A stretch of 50,222 bases of DNA from JALYGK01 sp036259835 (GTDB lineage: Bacteria > Actinomycetota > UBA4738), in the NCBI GenBank assembly GCA_036259835.1, contig DATABA010000076.1:1-50222 (forward strand). The letters are read 5' to 3'. Under the pieces are notes generated by a model. The model did no database searches, had not been told where the DNA came from, and saw only the letters and a program-made list of their open reading frames with translations. Each line of letters starts with the position of its first letter. The first letter of the stretch is position 1. Positions 24,537 through 32,578 of the stretch are shown one piece after another. Both the position numbers and the translations under genes were made by a program.

Positions 24537-26097
24537 GGAGGTGCTCCTCAACCTCTTCCACCTCCGCTTCCGCGATTCCGGCGGACTCTGCAGAGGTGGC
24601 GCCGTCACCGGCCGGCTCGGTGGCTGCCGCGGCAGCCAGGTCTCGGCCCACAACGGGCCTGAGGACGGACCCGGCGTGACGAACCGACGGGGCAACGTCG
24701 ACCGCCGCAAGGATCGTCGGCGCGAGGTCTACGAGTGAGGCGACGTCCGGGAACGCCGCGCGGTCGACCGCGGGTCCCGCCGCCGCGAAGACGCCGTCGA
24801 CGCGATGGTCGCCTGAAAGCCAATCCGCAGCCTCCACAGCCGAGCGTGCGTGGGTCAGGCTGTAGAGCGGTGCCGCTTCCAGCAGCAGGTCGGGAGCGTC
24901 GTCGGCGTGCTTTCCCTTGAAGACTTCCTCGCGGCGCCAGATTCGGGCGACGGGCCGCTTGCCGGTTCGAAGATCGGTGAATGCCGCAACGCGCTCGGCG
25001 ACCTCGTCTCGAACCCGCTCGTAGTCGCCGGGATCGACGATGCCTCCCGGTTCTCGCCCGGCGAGGTTGACGGAGAGGCCTTCGCCCGTTGAATGGACGC
25101 TCGTGTAGGCGCGCGTCGTGGTCCAGTTCACCGCGGTGGGAATCCGAACCTTCCCGTGCAACCCCAGCAGGTCGTACACCCGCCGGGCCACGCTCCGCAT
25201 CGGCCCCCACTGAAGCGGCCCCAGGACCGCTTTCGACCGAGAGAACTCCAGGAATCCAACCTGCTCGAGCAGGCGGTCCATATTCACCGCGCCCGTACAC
25301 GCCTGGGACCCGTGGTCGCTGATGAACATCACGAGGTCGTCGGACCCCGTTCGGTCGATCAGGCGCCCCAGACCTTCGTCGAGCAACCGGTAAGCGTCCC
25401 GAACCTTCTCCGCCAGCGGTTGCTTCGAACGTCGTTCGTAGTCCGGATGGTCCGGCGAGATGTAGTTCGAAAGACAGTGCTGGACCCGGTCGGTCGCAAC
25501 GAACACCAAACATGCGACGCGCCAATCCGTCGTGTCCAGGAGGTGCTCCATCGTCCGCTGCCGCTTCGTGACGAACTCACGGACCTCTTCCAGGAACGGC
25601 TCAGGCCGATGGCGAAAGGTCGTCCACGACATCCCGTTGATCGGGAACGCCGCCCCCGCAGCCTCGAGGTCGCCGGCGAGACTCTCCGGATACGTAAACG
25701 GCCGCCGCTTCGGCAAGACGCCACCGGCGATCAGCCTGCCGCTGATCGGTGGCGGCGGGAACGTCAGAGGCACGTTCACCATGACGGTCTCGACGCCCGC
25801 CCGTGAGAGGTCGGCCAGGAAGGTTCGCTCCCGAATGGACCGATAGGAGACGGGGAAGCTCACGCGGCCCTCTCGCCGCGGCTCCACGATGTCGTAAACG
25901 CCGTGGTCCGCCGGCTCCACACCCGTGAGGAACGAAGGCCAAGCCGACCACGAGTGGGGAGGAAGCGTCGACTTCAGAACCGCCCGGCCGCCTCGTTCAA
26001 TGAGGCGGGCCAGGTTGGGCAGCGCGCCGGCCTGGAGAAGCGGATCCAGGATTTGCCAATCGGCGCCGTCCCACGCGATGACGAGCACTCGTCCCAT
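24514..26097 (-). CDS. Alkaline-phosphatase-superfamily phosphodiesterase/phosphotransferase (COG3379-like)
   Basis: 527-residue enzyme with the alkaline phosphatase superfamily core. Metal and active-site features: VIAWDGADW with D10, the STLPPHSWSAWPSFLTGV segment near 43-60 that carries the nucleophile loop, and VMFISDHGSQ near 255 with the Asp-His pair. No signal peptide, so it should be cytoplasmic. Such proteins hydrolyse or transfer phosphodiester-linked groups; the substrate is unknown. Directly upstream of and overlapping the flippase, so it may act on the same lipid-linked glycan (inference). It is divergent from the PadR regulator, whose operator lies 43 bases before its start. Confidence 0.85.
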   Translation of the reverse strand: MGRVLVIAWDGADWQILDPLLQAGALPNLARLIERGGRAVLKSTLPPHSWSAWPSFLTGVEPADHGVYDIVEPRREGRVSFPVSYRSIRERTFLADLSRAGVETVMVNVPLTFPPPPISGRLIAGGVLPKRRPFTYPESLAGDLEAAGAAFPINGMSWTTFRHRPEPFLEEVREFVTKRQRTMEHLLDTTDWRVACLVFVATDRVQHCLSNYISPDHPDYERRSKQPLAEKVRDAYRLLDEGLGRLIDRTGSDDLVMFISDHGSQACTGAVNMDRLLEQVGFLEFSRSKAVLGPLQWGPMRSVARRVYDLLGLHGKVRIPTAVNWTTTRAYTSVHSTGEGLSVNLAGREPGGIVDPGDYERVRDEVAERVAAFTDLRTGKRPVARIWRREEVFKGKHADDAPDLLLEAAPLYSLTHARSAVEAADWLSGDHRVDGVFAAAGPAVDRAAFPDVASLVDLAPTILAAVDVAPSVRHAGSVLRPVVGRDLAAAAATEPAGDGATSAESAGIAEAEVEEVEEHLRGLGYLE

Positions 26098-26139
26098 GCG
26101 ACCCGATTAGACAGGCGATTGACGCCTGCGTCCACCGCA

Positions 26140-26176
26140 ATATATCGTGTCGATATATCGGGTCGCTATATCCCGA
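26140..26176. promoter_or_regulatory. Palindromic operator, probably of the PadR regulator
   Basis: A perfect 19-base palindrome ATATATCG-TGT-CGATATAT (26140-26158) is followed by a second inverted repeat TCGGG...CCCGA (26158-26162, 26172-26176) that encloses another ATAT core. This AT-rich patch stands out in GC-rich surroundings and lies between the divergent phosphodiesterase and PadR genes, 22 bases before the PadR start. Self-binding by the PadR protein is inferred. Confidence 0.65.
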
Positions 26177-26197
26177 CACTCGCGAAAGGAACGCAGC

Positions 26198-26785
26198 GTG
26201 CTGGAAGTGGCCATCCTAGGGCTCCTCAAAGAGCGAGCCATGCACGGCTACGAGCTGAAGAAGCGGCTGTCCGAGACACTGGGCAGCTTCTGGCAGGTCT
26301 CGTACGGCTCCCTCTATCCCGCTCTGAAGCGTCTACTCCGGGAAGAGGCGGTCGAGATGACGTTTCCGAAGCAAGAGGTCGGGCGGAGGAAGAACGTCTA
26401 CCGCCTTACCAAGAAGGGTGAGCAGCTCTTCGCGGAGCTCTTGGAGCGAGCCGGGCAGGAGGCCACAGAGGACACCGCCTTCTCGGTACGGTTCGCCTTC
26501 TTCCGCTACCTCAAGCCCGAGACCCGGATTCGTTTGCTGGAGCGCCGGCGGGAATTCCTTGAAGGCCGGTGGTCGAAGCTCAAGCAGTCGCTCCAGAGCT
26601 ACAGGGAGCGCATCGACAATTACACGCTCTCGCTGATGGACCACGAGCTGGCCGCGACCGAGAGCGACATCCGCTGGCTCGATGAGCTGATCAAGGCGGA
26701 GCGTGAGCAGGTCCCGACTCGCCTGGGTTCTTCGGCGGCTTCTCGCCGACGTCCCGGCCTTTCCCGAAGGGAGCGTGCCCGATGA
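26198..26785 (+). CDS. PadR-family transcriptional regulator
   Basis: 195-residue winged-helix regulator. The N-terminal domain VLEVAILGLLKERAMHGYEL, FWQVSYGSLYPALKRLLREEAVE and RKNVYRLTKKGEQLF are the PadR hallmarks; the C-terminal half is a long coiled, charged helix region for dimerisation. The start is GTG at 26198 with AAGGAA 8 bases upstream; a longer frame from 26147 would begin inside the operator. It overlaps ino1 by ATGA. The pairing of a PadR gene with ino1 is known from mycobacteria (Rv0047c-Rv0046c), so it likely senses an inositol- or lipid-related signal and regulates its own operon. Confidence 0.92.
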   Translation: MLEVAILGLLKERAMHGYELKKRLSETLGSFWQVSYGSLYPALKRLLREEAVEMTFPKQEVGRRKNVYRLTKKGEQLFAELLERAGQEATEDTAFSVRFAFFRYLKPETRIRLLERRREFLEGRWSKLKQSLQSYRERIDNYTLSLMDHELAATESDIRWLDELIKAEREQVPTRLGSSAASRRRPGLSRRERAR

Positions 26786-27918
26786 CGAACGAACGGATCC
26801 GGGTGGGAATCGTCGGCGTCGGCAATTGCGCCTCCGCTCTCGTTCAGGGGCTCGAGTTCTATCGGGACGCCACTCCGGGCGAGGAAATCCCGGGCCTGAT
26901 GCACGTCGATCTCGGCGGGTACCACGTTCGGGATGTGGAGATCGCCGCGGCGTTCGACGTCGACGCGAAGAAGGTGGGCCGCGACGTGTCGGAGGCCATC
27001 TTCACCGAGCCGAATAACACCATTCGGTTTGCCGACGTCGCCCCGACTGGCGTGGAGGTCCTTCGAGGCCCGACGCTGGATGGGCTGGGGCAGTACTACC
27101 GCGACGAGATCACCGAGTCGCATGAGCCGCCGGTGAACGTGGCAGCCGAGCTACGGAACCTCGGGATCGACGTCCTCGTCAACTACCTTCCGGTCGGAAG
27201 CGAGGCCGCCGCGCGGCATTACGCCGAGGCTGCGTTGGAGGCCGGGGCGGGGTTCGTGAACTGCATGCCGGTGTTCATCGCGTCCGACCGGGCGTGGGCG
27301 AAGCGTTTCGCCGAAGCCCGCGTCCCGATCATCGGCGACGACATCAAGAGCCAAGTGGGATCGACCATCGTCCACCGCGTTCTGACCAAGCTGTTCGAGG
27401 ACCGGGGAATGCGTCTGGAACGGACCTACCAGCTCAATTTCGGCGGCAACATGGACTTCAAGAACATGCTGGAGCGGAGCCGACTGACGTCGAAGAAGAT
27501 TTCCAAGACGCAGTCGGTGCAGAGCCAGCTGCGGAAGGGGCTCGACCGGAAGGACATCCACATCGGCCCTTCCGACTACGTGCCCTGGCTTGAGGACCGA
27601 AAGTGGGCCCAGATCCGGATGGAAGGGACAGGTTTCGGCAACGTGCCCATGACCATCGAGCTCAAGCTCGAAGTGTGGGACTCGCCGAACTCGGCAGGGA
27701 TCGTGATCGACGCCATCCGGTGCATCCGTGTCGCGAAGGACAGGGGGCAGGGCGGGCCGGTCATCGGTCCGAGCGCGTTCTTCATGAAGTCGCCGCCCGT
27801 ACAGTTCTCGGATGAGGCGGCGCGCGAGATGGTCGAGGAGTTCATCCTCGGCAACGGTGGAGCATCCCGGCAGGCCGACTGGTCCGCCTTCTTCGACGCC
27901 AAAACTGCAACCCCGTAG
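26782..27918 (+). CDS. ino1: Inositol-3-phosphate synthase
   Basis: NAD-dependent conversion of glucose 6-phosphate to inositol 3-phosphate, the first step to phosphatidylinositol and mycothiol in actinobacteria. 378 residues, the bacterial/archaeal short form. The NAD fold is VGIVGVGNCASALVQGLEFY; conserved blocks are NYLPVGSEAA, FVNCMPVFIASD, IIGDDIKSQVGSTIVHR and QLNFGGNMDFKNML, with lysines of the active site in the DDIKSQ and KSPPVQ regions. The ATG overlaps the PadR stop, and AAGGGAG lies 10 bases upstream. The palindromic operator upstream of padR should control it. Confidence 0.96.
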   Translation: MTNERIRVGIVGVGNCASALVQGLEFYRDATPGEEIPGLMHVDLGGYHVRDVEIAAAFDVDAKKVGRDVSEAIFTEPNNTIRFADVAPTGVEVLRGPTLDGLGQYYRDEITESHEPPVNVAAELRNLGIDVLVNYLPVGSEAAARHYAEAALEAGAGFVNCMPVFIASDRAWAKRFAEARVPIIGDDIKSQVGSTIVHRVLTKLFEDRGMRLERTYQLNFGGNMDFKNMLERSRLTSKKISKTQSVQSQLRKGLDRKDIHIGPSDYVPWLEDRKWAQIRMEGTGFGNVPMTIELKLEVWDSPNSAGIVIDAIRCIRVAKDRGQGGPVIGPSAFFMKSPPVQFSDEAAREMVEEFILGNGGASRQADWSAFFDAKTATP

Positions 27919-29371
27919 CTGGGAGCGGGCGCGAGGCGCGCTCGCCTCCCGCGACTTTCGCCTGCTGCTGGCGACGCGCCTGCTAAGCCAGGTCGCCGAC
28001 GGGTTTTTCCAGGCGTTTCTGGTCGCTCAGCTGGTCTTTCTGAACCCGGAAGAAAACAGCACCGCCTCGGGTGTCGCCGCGGCGTACGCGTTGCTGATCA
28101 TTCCGTTTTCCGTGATCGGACCACTTGCCGGCGTGCTCATCGACCGGTGGTCGAGGCGGCGCATTCTGACGCTCACCCCACTGGTCCGAGCGGTTGGGAC
28201 GCTCGCGGTGATCCCCATTTCGGGAACGGGCGCGCTGCTGTACGTGCCGACGATCGGCGTGGTATCGCTGAATCGCTTCTTTCTCGCTACGGCGAGCGCC
28301 GCGACGCCCGGGTTGGTTCAGCGGGAGCACCTCTTGGTGGCCAACTCGATGGCGACCGTCGGAGGAACGGTCGCGACGTTCACGGGCCTGGTCGCGGGAA
28401 CAAAGCTCGAAGGGATCCTCGGGGTGAAAGGACTTCTGGTCATCGCCGCCGTCTGCTGGCCGGTGGCCGCCTTTTTCGCTTCTCGGATAGCTGCCCGGCT
28501 TCGGGCCGATCGGGCTGTCGCGCCCATTCGTACGGAGGTCACCCGAGTCCTGATCGAGCTTCGCGCAGGTGCGAGGCGGCTGGTGGCGACGCCACGCGCG
28601 CTCGGGCCGGTTGTTTCGGTGTCGCTCGACCAATTCTTGGTTGGGTTCGTCACCGTCCTGTCGCTGGTCGTGTTCAAGGAGCAATTCCGGGCGGGTGTGG
28701 GTTCGTACGGAAACATCATCGCGGCCGGCGGCGTCGGAATTCTGATCGGAACCATTACGGTCAGTCGGCTCGAGCCGATTTGGCCAAAGCCCATCATCGT
28801 TGCCGTGGCCTTCGCGATCGCCGGCGTGGCATGTCTGGCGGTCGCGCCGGCCCTCACGGGACTTCTCATCCTGGTGGTGTCGTTCGTGTTGGGTTTGACG
28901 TTCGCGTGGAGAAAGGTTCCCGTTGACACTCTGGTCCAGGAGTCGATCCCCGATCGGTACCGCGGCCGCGTCTTCTCGATCTATGACCTTTCGTATGCGA
29001 TGGCTCGGGTGGTGGCGGCTGTCGTGGCCGTTCCGGTGATCCCGCTGCTGTCACCCGGGTGGCTGCTTGCCGCGGTGGGCGCGGTCTACCTCCTGTGGTC
29101 GCCGCTGGTCCCGTGGTGGACGAGCCGGCCTCAGCGGCTCTCCCTCCGCTTCTACGAAGGCGGTCGGGCGGAGGAGGTCCCGCGAGCCGTTTCATTCGCG
29201 GGTGAAGAACAACAGGTTGAGGTGGAGCGGTCGTGGGTCGAGGAAAGGGACGGCATCCGTCGCCGGCGGTTCCGGCTTCGTCTTCCGGACGGATCTCGAA
29301 TGGAGGTTGCGAGCGACTTGGACGGCAACCGTTGGGTGCTTGAGCGCGAGCTCCCATCCGTCGTCGTGTAG
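27812..29371 (+). CDS. MFS transporter with C-terminal soluble extension
   Basis: Up to 519 residues. The transporter core begins at about residue 43 (SRDFRLLLATRLLSQVADG) and has 12 helices, with the MFS loop LAGVLIDRWSRRRI. After the last helix (YLLWSPLVPWW) comes an unusual soluble tail of about 75 residues with FYEGGRAEEVPRAV, an RSWVEERDGIRRRRFRLRLPDG strand pair and NRWVLERE, which looks like a small beta-domain (reminiscent of DUF6504 proteins; not confirmed). The start is uncertain: ATG 27812 and GTG 27857 both lie inside ino1 without a ribosome site, so the gene overlaps ino1 and is probably coupled to it. Substrate unknown. Confidence 0.82.
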   Translation: MRRRARWSRSSSSATVEHPGRPTGPPSSTPKLQPRSWERARGALASRDFRLLLATRLLSQVADGFFQAFLVAQLVFLNPEENSTASGVAAAYALLIIPFSVIGPLAGVLIDRWSRRRILTLTPLVRAVGTLAVIPISGTGALLYVPTIGVVSLNRFFLATASAATPGLVQREHLLVANSMATVGGTVATFTGLVAGTKLEGILGVKGLLVIAAVCWPVAAFFASRIAARLRADRAVAPIRTEVTRVLIELRAGARRLVATPRALGPVVSVSLDQFLVGFVTVLSLVVFKEQFRAGVGSYGNIIAAGGVGILIGTITVSRLEPIWPKPIIVAVAFAIAGVACLAVAPALTGLLILVVSFVLGLTFAWRKVPVDTLVQESIPDRYRGRVFSIYDLSYAMARVVAAVVAVPVIPLLSPGWLLAAVGAVYLLWSPLVPWWTSRPQRLSLRFYEGGRAEEVPRAVSFAGEEQQVEVERSWVEERDGIRRRRFRLRLPDGSRMEVASDLDGNRWVLERELPSVVV

Positions 29372-29398
29372 ACAACCTGCGTCGTTGTTGATGTCGGC

Positions 29399-29812
29399 CT
29401 AGCGCTTGCTGGTGAAAACGCGCAGACGAGAAAGCGGCCAATAGCGGAGCCGAACTACGCCTTCGATGTCCTGTCTGGTGACCGGTCCAAACGTGCGGCT
29501 ATCGGTGCTTCGGTCGACGCTGTCGCCGACGACCCAGTATTCCGCCGACCGAAGAAATCGGCCGTCGATACGGTCGCCGGGGAGGCCGGCGACCCGTTTG
29601 ACGACCTCGAAGGTGGGTTCTCCTGGTTGACCGCCGGGTCGCTCCACGACGACCAGAGCCCCTCGCCGGATGAGACCGGCCTTCGTCGCCACGAGGTAGT
29701 CGCCGGGGTCCAGCAAGGGATGCATGCTGACGCCGGCGACCTCGACTCGAAACGGGCGGCTGCGAAGAAGCAGCAAGACGCCCATCGCTGCGGCGCCGAC
29801 CACGAGTCGCAT
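29399..29812 (-). CDS. Nickel-type superoxide dismutase maturation protease (S26 family)
   Basis: Signal-peptidase-I-like serine protease, 137 residues, with the Ser-Lys dyad S29 in VAGVSMHPLLDPGD and K72 in EVVKRVAGLPGD, and the box YWVVGDSVDRSTDSRTFGPV. One N-terminal membrane segment (AAAMGVLLLLRS). It would remove the N-terminal leader of SodN so that nickel binds the new amino terminus; the sodN gene lies immediately divergent, as in other actinobacteria. The ATG at 29812 is preferred because a longer start (29878) would run across the sodN ribosome site and leave no promoter room; neither has a clear ribosome site. Confidence 0.88.
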   Translation of the reverse strand: MRLVVGAAAMGVLLLLRSRPFRVEVAGVSMHPLLDPGDYLVATKAGLIRRGALVVVERPGGQPGEPTFEVVKRVAGLPGDRIDGRFLRSAEYWVVGDSVDRSTDSRTFGPVTRQDIEGVVRLRYWPLSRLRVFTSKR

Positions 29813-29876
29813 GGCGGTCGTCCGGGTCGGGTAGCGTGCTATGCGGAAACGAAATCGACGAGAAGGAGGGTCACCC

Positions 29877-30311
29877 ATGCTGAAGCGAACTGTTTCACGA
29901 CTGATCCGTCCAAGGCGCATCGTCCGCGCGCACTGCGATCTCCCCTGCGGCGTCTATGACCCGGCTCAGGCTCGGATTGAGGCCGAGTCCATCCTGGCCA
30001 TTCAGAAGAAGTACCAGGATGCAGAGAAGTCGAAGCAGGAGTCCGAAACGGCTGATGAGTTTCGGGAGCGGTGCATCCGCATCAAGGAAGACCGAGCCGA
30101 ACTCGTGAAACACCACCTCTGGGTGCTCTGGACCGACTACTTCAACCCCGAGCACAAGGAACAGCACGGCAACCTTCACGACCTTTTCTGGCAGGCCACG
30201 AAGGAGGCGGGCGAATCGAAGCGGTCGACTGATCCGGCGCAGGGCCAGAAACTGCTCAATCTGATCGATCAGATCGGGGAGATCTTCACCGCAACGAAGA
30301 AGGCAGCGTAA
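29877..30311 (+). CDS. sodN: Nickel superoxide dismutase
   Basis: Disproportionates superoxide with a nickel centre. 144 residues: an 18-residue leader (MLKRTVSRLIRPRRIVRA) ends right before HCDLPCGVY, the nickel hook, whose His1, Cys2 and Cys6 of the mature enzyme are residues 19, 20 and 24. The rest is the four-helix bundle with ILAIQKKY and DYFNPEH. The ATG follows AGGAGGG by 6 bases. The protease that frees the hook is encoded divergently 64 bases away. Cytoplasmic; no export signal. Confidence 0.96.
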   Translation: MLKRTVSRLIRPRRIVRAHCDLPCGVYDPAQARIEAESILAIQKKYQDAEKSKQESETADEFRERCIRIKEDRAELVKHHLWVLWTDYFNPEHKEQHGNLHDLFWQATKEAGESKRSTDPAQGQKLLNLIDQIGEIFTATKKAA

Positions 30312-30338
30312 CGGCAAGGACGGCGAGGCCTTCTTTCA

Positions 30339-30344
30339 TATACT
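30339..30344 (+). promoter_or_regulatory. -10 box of the PuuD-like gene
   Basis: TATACT, a near-perfect -10 box, lies 29 bases before the ATG at 30374, after the sodN stop. The ribosome site GAGGAGG follows. No -35 match was seen. Confidence 0.4.
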
Positions 30345-30373
30345 CAGCGCGCTTCTCACGAGAGGAGGACAGG

Positions 30374-31105
30374 ATGGAGCTCTTCACGACCTTGGAGGGA
30401 GCCCAGCTCCTGGCGAGATGGGCGCACTTTCTCGGTGGCATCACTTGGATCGGGCTGCTCTACTACTTCAACTTCGTCCAGGGTCCCTTCGTCAACGCGA
30501 GCGCGCCCGAAGTGCGATCCGCGGTTACCAGAGGCTTGGCTCCACGCGCGCTGTGGTGGTTCCGGTGGGCGGCGGTTCTGACGGTCGCGGCCGGCATCGG
30601 ACTCATCCTCGTGTACATCGCCGCGGAGGACTGGAACTGGACCGACGTTCTGACGCGGCCGTTCCCGCAGGGACTTCCGCTCCTCACCGGCATGGCGATC
30701 GGCCTGGTGATGTTCACGAACGTGTGGGGAGTCATCTGGCCGAACCAGAAGATCGCTATCGCGTCGGCCGAAGCCGCTGCCAGCGGAGGCCAGGCCGATC
30801 CACGCGCGACGGATGCTGCGCGGCGGGCACTTCTCGCATCGCGGACGAACGTGGTTTTCTCCGTGCCAATGATCTTTTTCATGGCGACCTCGGCTCACCT
30901 GCCGCTCGCCGAAGCCGCTACTACCGGTCAAAAGTGGCTATATGTGCTGGTGGCCGCGGTGGTCATCGCCCTTGTGGAGATCAACGCGCTGACCGGAACC
31001 ACAGGAGCCACGAAGCAACCGCTCGAGAAGGTGGAGACGACCATCGCCTCAGGGTTCGTCGTGTGGCTCGTGCTGTTCGTTCTGATCCAGGCGATCCTGC
31101 AATAA
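30374..31105 (+). CDS. PuuD-like (DUF989/urate oxidase N-terminal) membrane protein
   Basis: 243-residue integral membrane protein with about seven helices that resembles the membrane part of the urate hydroxylase PuuD: RWAHFLGGITWIGLLYYFNFVQ near the start, with a conserved histidine (H18), and GVIWPNQKIAIASAEAAASGG. PuuD has a C-terminal cytochrome c-like domain; none is present here, and no purine catabolism genes are nearby, so urate oxidation is doubtful. Heme binding by the histidines is possible. ATG with GAGGAGG 5 bases upstream. Confidence 0.75.
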   Translation: MELFTTLEGAQLLARWAHFLGGITWIGLLYYFNFVQGPFVNASAPEVRSAVTRGLAPRALWWFRWAAVLTVAAGIGLILVYIAAEDWNWTDVLTRPFPQGLPLLTGMAIGLVMFTNVWGVIWPNQKIAIASAEAAASGGQADPRATDAARRALLASRTNVVFSVPMIFFMATSAHLPLAEAATTGQKWLYVLVAAVVIALVEINALTGTTGATKQPLEKVETTIASGFVVWLVLFVLIQAILQ

Positions 31106-31108
31106 CAG

Positions 31109-32524
31109 TTAGGCCGAACCGGGGCCGACGCCGCGGCTCTTGGCCCACTCGTCGAGCAGCCGGTAGGCCTCGTCCTTCGAGATCGGTCCGCGCTCGAGGC
31201 GTTCTTCCAAGAGGTAGTCACGCGCCTCGCCGACCAGGGGGCCAGGCGACAGCCCGAGTCTCGTCATGATCTCGTGCCCGTCGAGCGGAGGCCGAATGCG
31301 GTCGAGGTTCTCCTGCTCGGCGAGCCGCGCAATCCGCAGCTCCAGATCGTCCTGAAGCGCCGACAGCTGCTTGGCCCTGAATGGGTTTTGTGTGGTGCAG
31401 TCGGCTCGCGTCAGGTGGTTCAGCTCGTCCAGCAGTCGGCCGGCCTTGCGGACGTACCGGCGAACGGCTGAATCCGTCCACCCCATTCGATACGTGTGGA
31501 ACTGAAGGTGCATCTCCACGAGCTTCACCACGTCCCCGACGACGTCGTTCGAGTAGCGAAGCGCCCTAAGCCGCTGTTCGGCCAGGCGCGCTCCCACCAC
31601 CTCGTGATGGTGGAAGCGAACTCCCTCCTCGCTGAATGACCTCGTAGCCGGCTTTCCAATGTCGTGCAGAAGCGCCGCCAGCCGGAGAACCAGATCCGGC
31701 TCGCACCTGTCGACCACCGCAAGTGTGTGGCGGAGGACGTCCTTGTGCCGATGAACAGGGTCCTGTTCGAGCCGAAGCGCCGGCAGCTCGGGAAGGAAGT
31801 GATCCGCCAGACCCGTGTCGACCACGAGCTCCAGCCCGCGCGAAGCCCGTTCGGCCAAAAGCAGCCGGTTGAACTCGTCCCTGATGCGCTCGGCGGAGAC
31901 GATGGTGATTCGACCCGCCATCCGGCGCATCGCCTGCACGACTCGCGGCGCCGGCATCATCTCCAGCGAAGCCAGGAAGCGCGCAGCCCTCAGCATCCGA
32001 AGTGGATCGTCCTCAAACGAAATCTCGGGGTCCAAGGGCGTGTCCAGACGGCGGGCCGCCAAGTCCCGTAGCCCTCCAAACGGATCGACGAACTCGCGCT
32101 CGGGGAGCCGGATCGCCATCGCATTGACCGTGAAGTCGCGACGTGACAGGTCGACGTCGATCTCCGAGGCAAACGTCACCTCGGGATGCCGGTCATCCGC
32201 GGGATATATCTCCTTTCGGAACGTGGTGATGTGAATATCGAAGCTGTCCTTCTTCGCCGCCACAGTCCCGAACCGAACCCCCTCCAAGTACCGGCGGTCG
32301 GCCCAGCCGCGAAGGATGTTCAGTGTCTCTTCCGGCTTGGCGTCAGTGGCGAAGTCGAAGTCGTAGCGGTGCTCCTCGGGCCGGCGAAGCAGCATGTCCC
32401 GGACCCACCCTCCAACCAGGTACAGCTGGAATCCGGCCGCGCGAAACCGCTCCCCCAGTTCGATTGGAAGAGGAGGAACTTCGGGAAGCGCTGGGGCCGG
32501 CCCGGCCTGATCCGGTGGGGCCAT
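31109..32524 (-). CDS. CCA tRNA nucleotidyltransferase with HD domain
   Basis: Adds the CCA end to tRNAs without template. 471 residues. The nucleotidyltransferase head has LVGGWVRDMLL and the metal pair D55/D57 in HRYDFDFATDA; then the RRDFTVNAMAI motif, SFEDDPLRMLRAARFLA, and a C-terminal HD domain with LLHDIGKP and FHHHEVVGA. It corresponds to the gene called pcnA in mycobacteria (Rv3907c), which likewise precedes the NUDIX-MurJ cluster. ATG at 32524; TATGCT lies 11 bases upstream, so the mRNA may be leaderless. The 30-residue Pro-rich N-terminus is low-complexity. Confidence 0.94.
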   Translation of the reverse strand: MAPPDQAGPAPALPEVPPLPIELGERFRAAGFQLYLVGGWVRDMLLRRPEEHRYDFDFATDAKPEETLNILRGWADRRYLEGVRFGTVAAKKDSFDIHITTFRKEIYPADDRHPEVTFASEIDVDLSRRDFTVNAMAIRLPEREFVDPFGGLRDLAARRLDTPLDPEISFEDDPLRMLRAARFLASLEMMPAPRVVQAMRRMAGRITIVSAERIRDEFNRLLLAERASRGLELVVDTGLADHFLPELPALRLEQDPVHRHKDVLRHTLAVVDRCEPDLVLRLAALLHDIGKPATRSFSEEGVRFHHHEVVGARLAEQRLRALRYSNDVVGDVVKLVEMHLQFHTYRMGWTDSAVRRYVRKAGRLLDELNHLTRADCTTQNPFRAKQLSALQDDLELRIARLAEQENLDRIRPPLDGHEIMTRLGLSPGPLVGEARDYLLEERLERGPISKDEAYRLLDEWAKSRGVGPGSA

Positions 32525-32535
32525 CTCGATTTGGG

Positions 32536-32541
32536 AGCATA
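32536..32541 (-). promoter_or_regulatory. -10 box of the CCA-adding enzyme gene
   Basis: TATGCT on the minus strand ends 11 bases before the ATG at 32524 and directly follows the hairpin that closes pilT. There is no ribosome site in the gap. Confidence 0.35.
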
Positions 32542-32542
32542 C

Positions 32543-32578
32543 CGTCCGCCTCGCACCTCTTGAGGAGCGCGGCGGACG
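32543..32578 (-). terminator. Long hairpin directly after the pilT stop
   Basis: An imperfect 36-base palindrome with outer arms CGTCCGCC/GGCGGACG and inner pairs CGC/GCG and CCTC/GAGG begins at the base after the pilT stop codon (32579-32581). It should end pilT transcription and insulate the next promoter, which lies at its other side. No T-run. Confidence 0.6.

Noticed and set aside
29371..29389. Small hairpin ACAAC/GTTGT between the MFS and protease gene ends
   Set aside because: Only five pairs with a 7-base loop; too weak to call a terminator.
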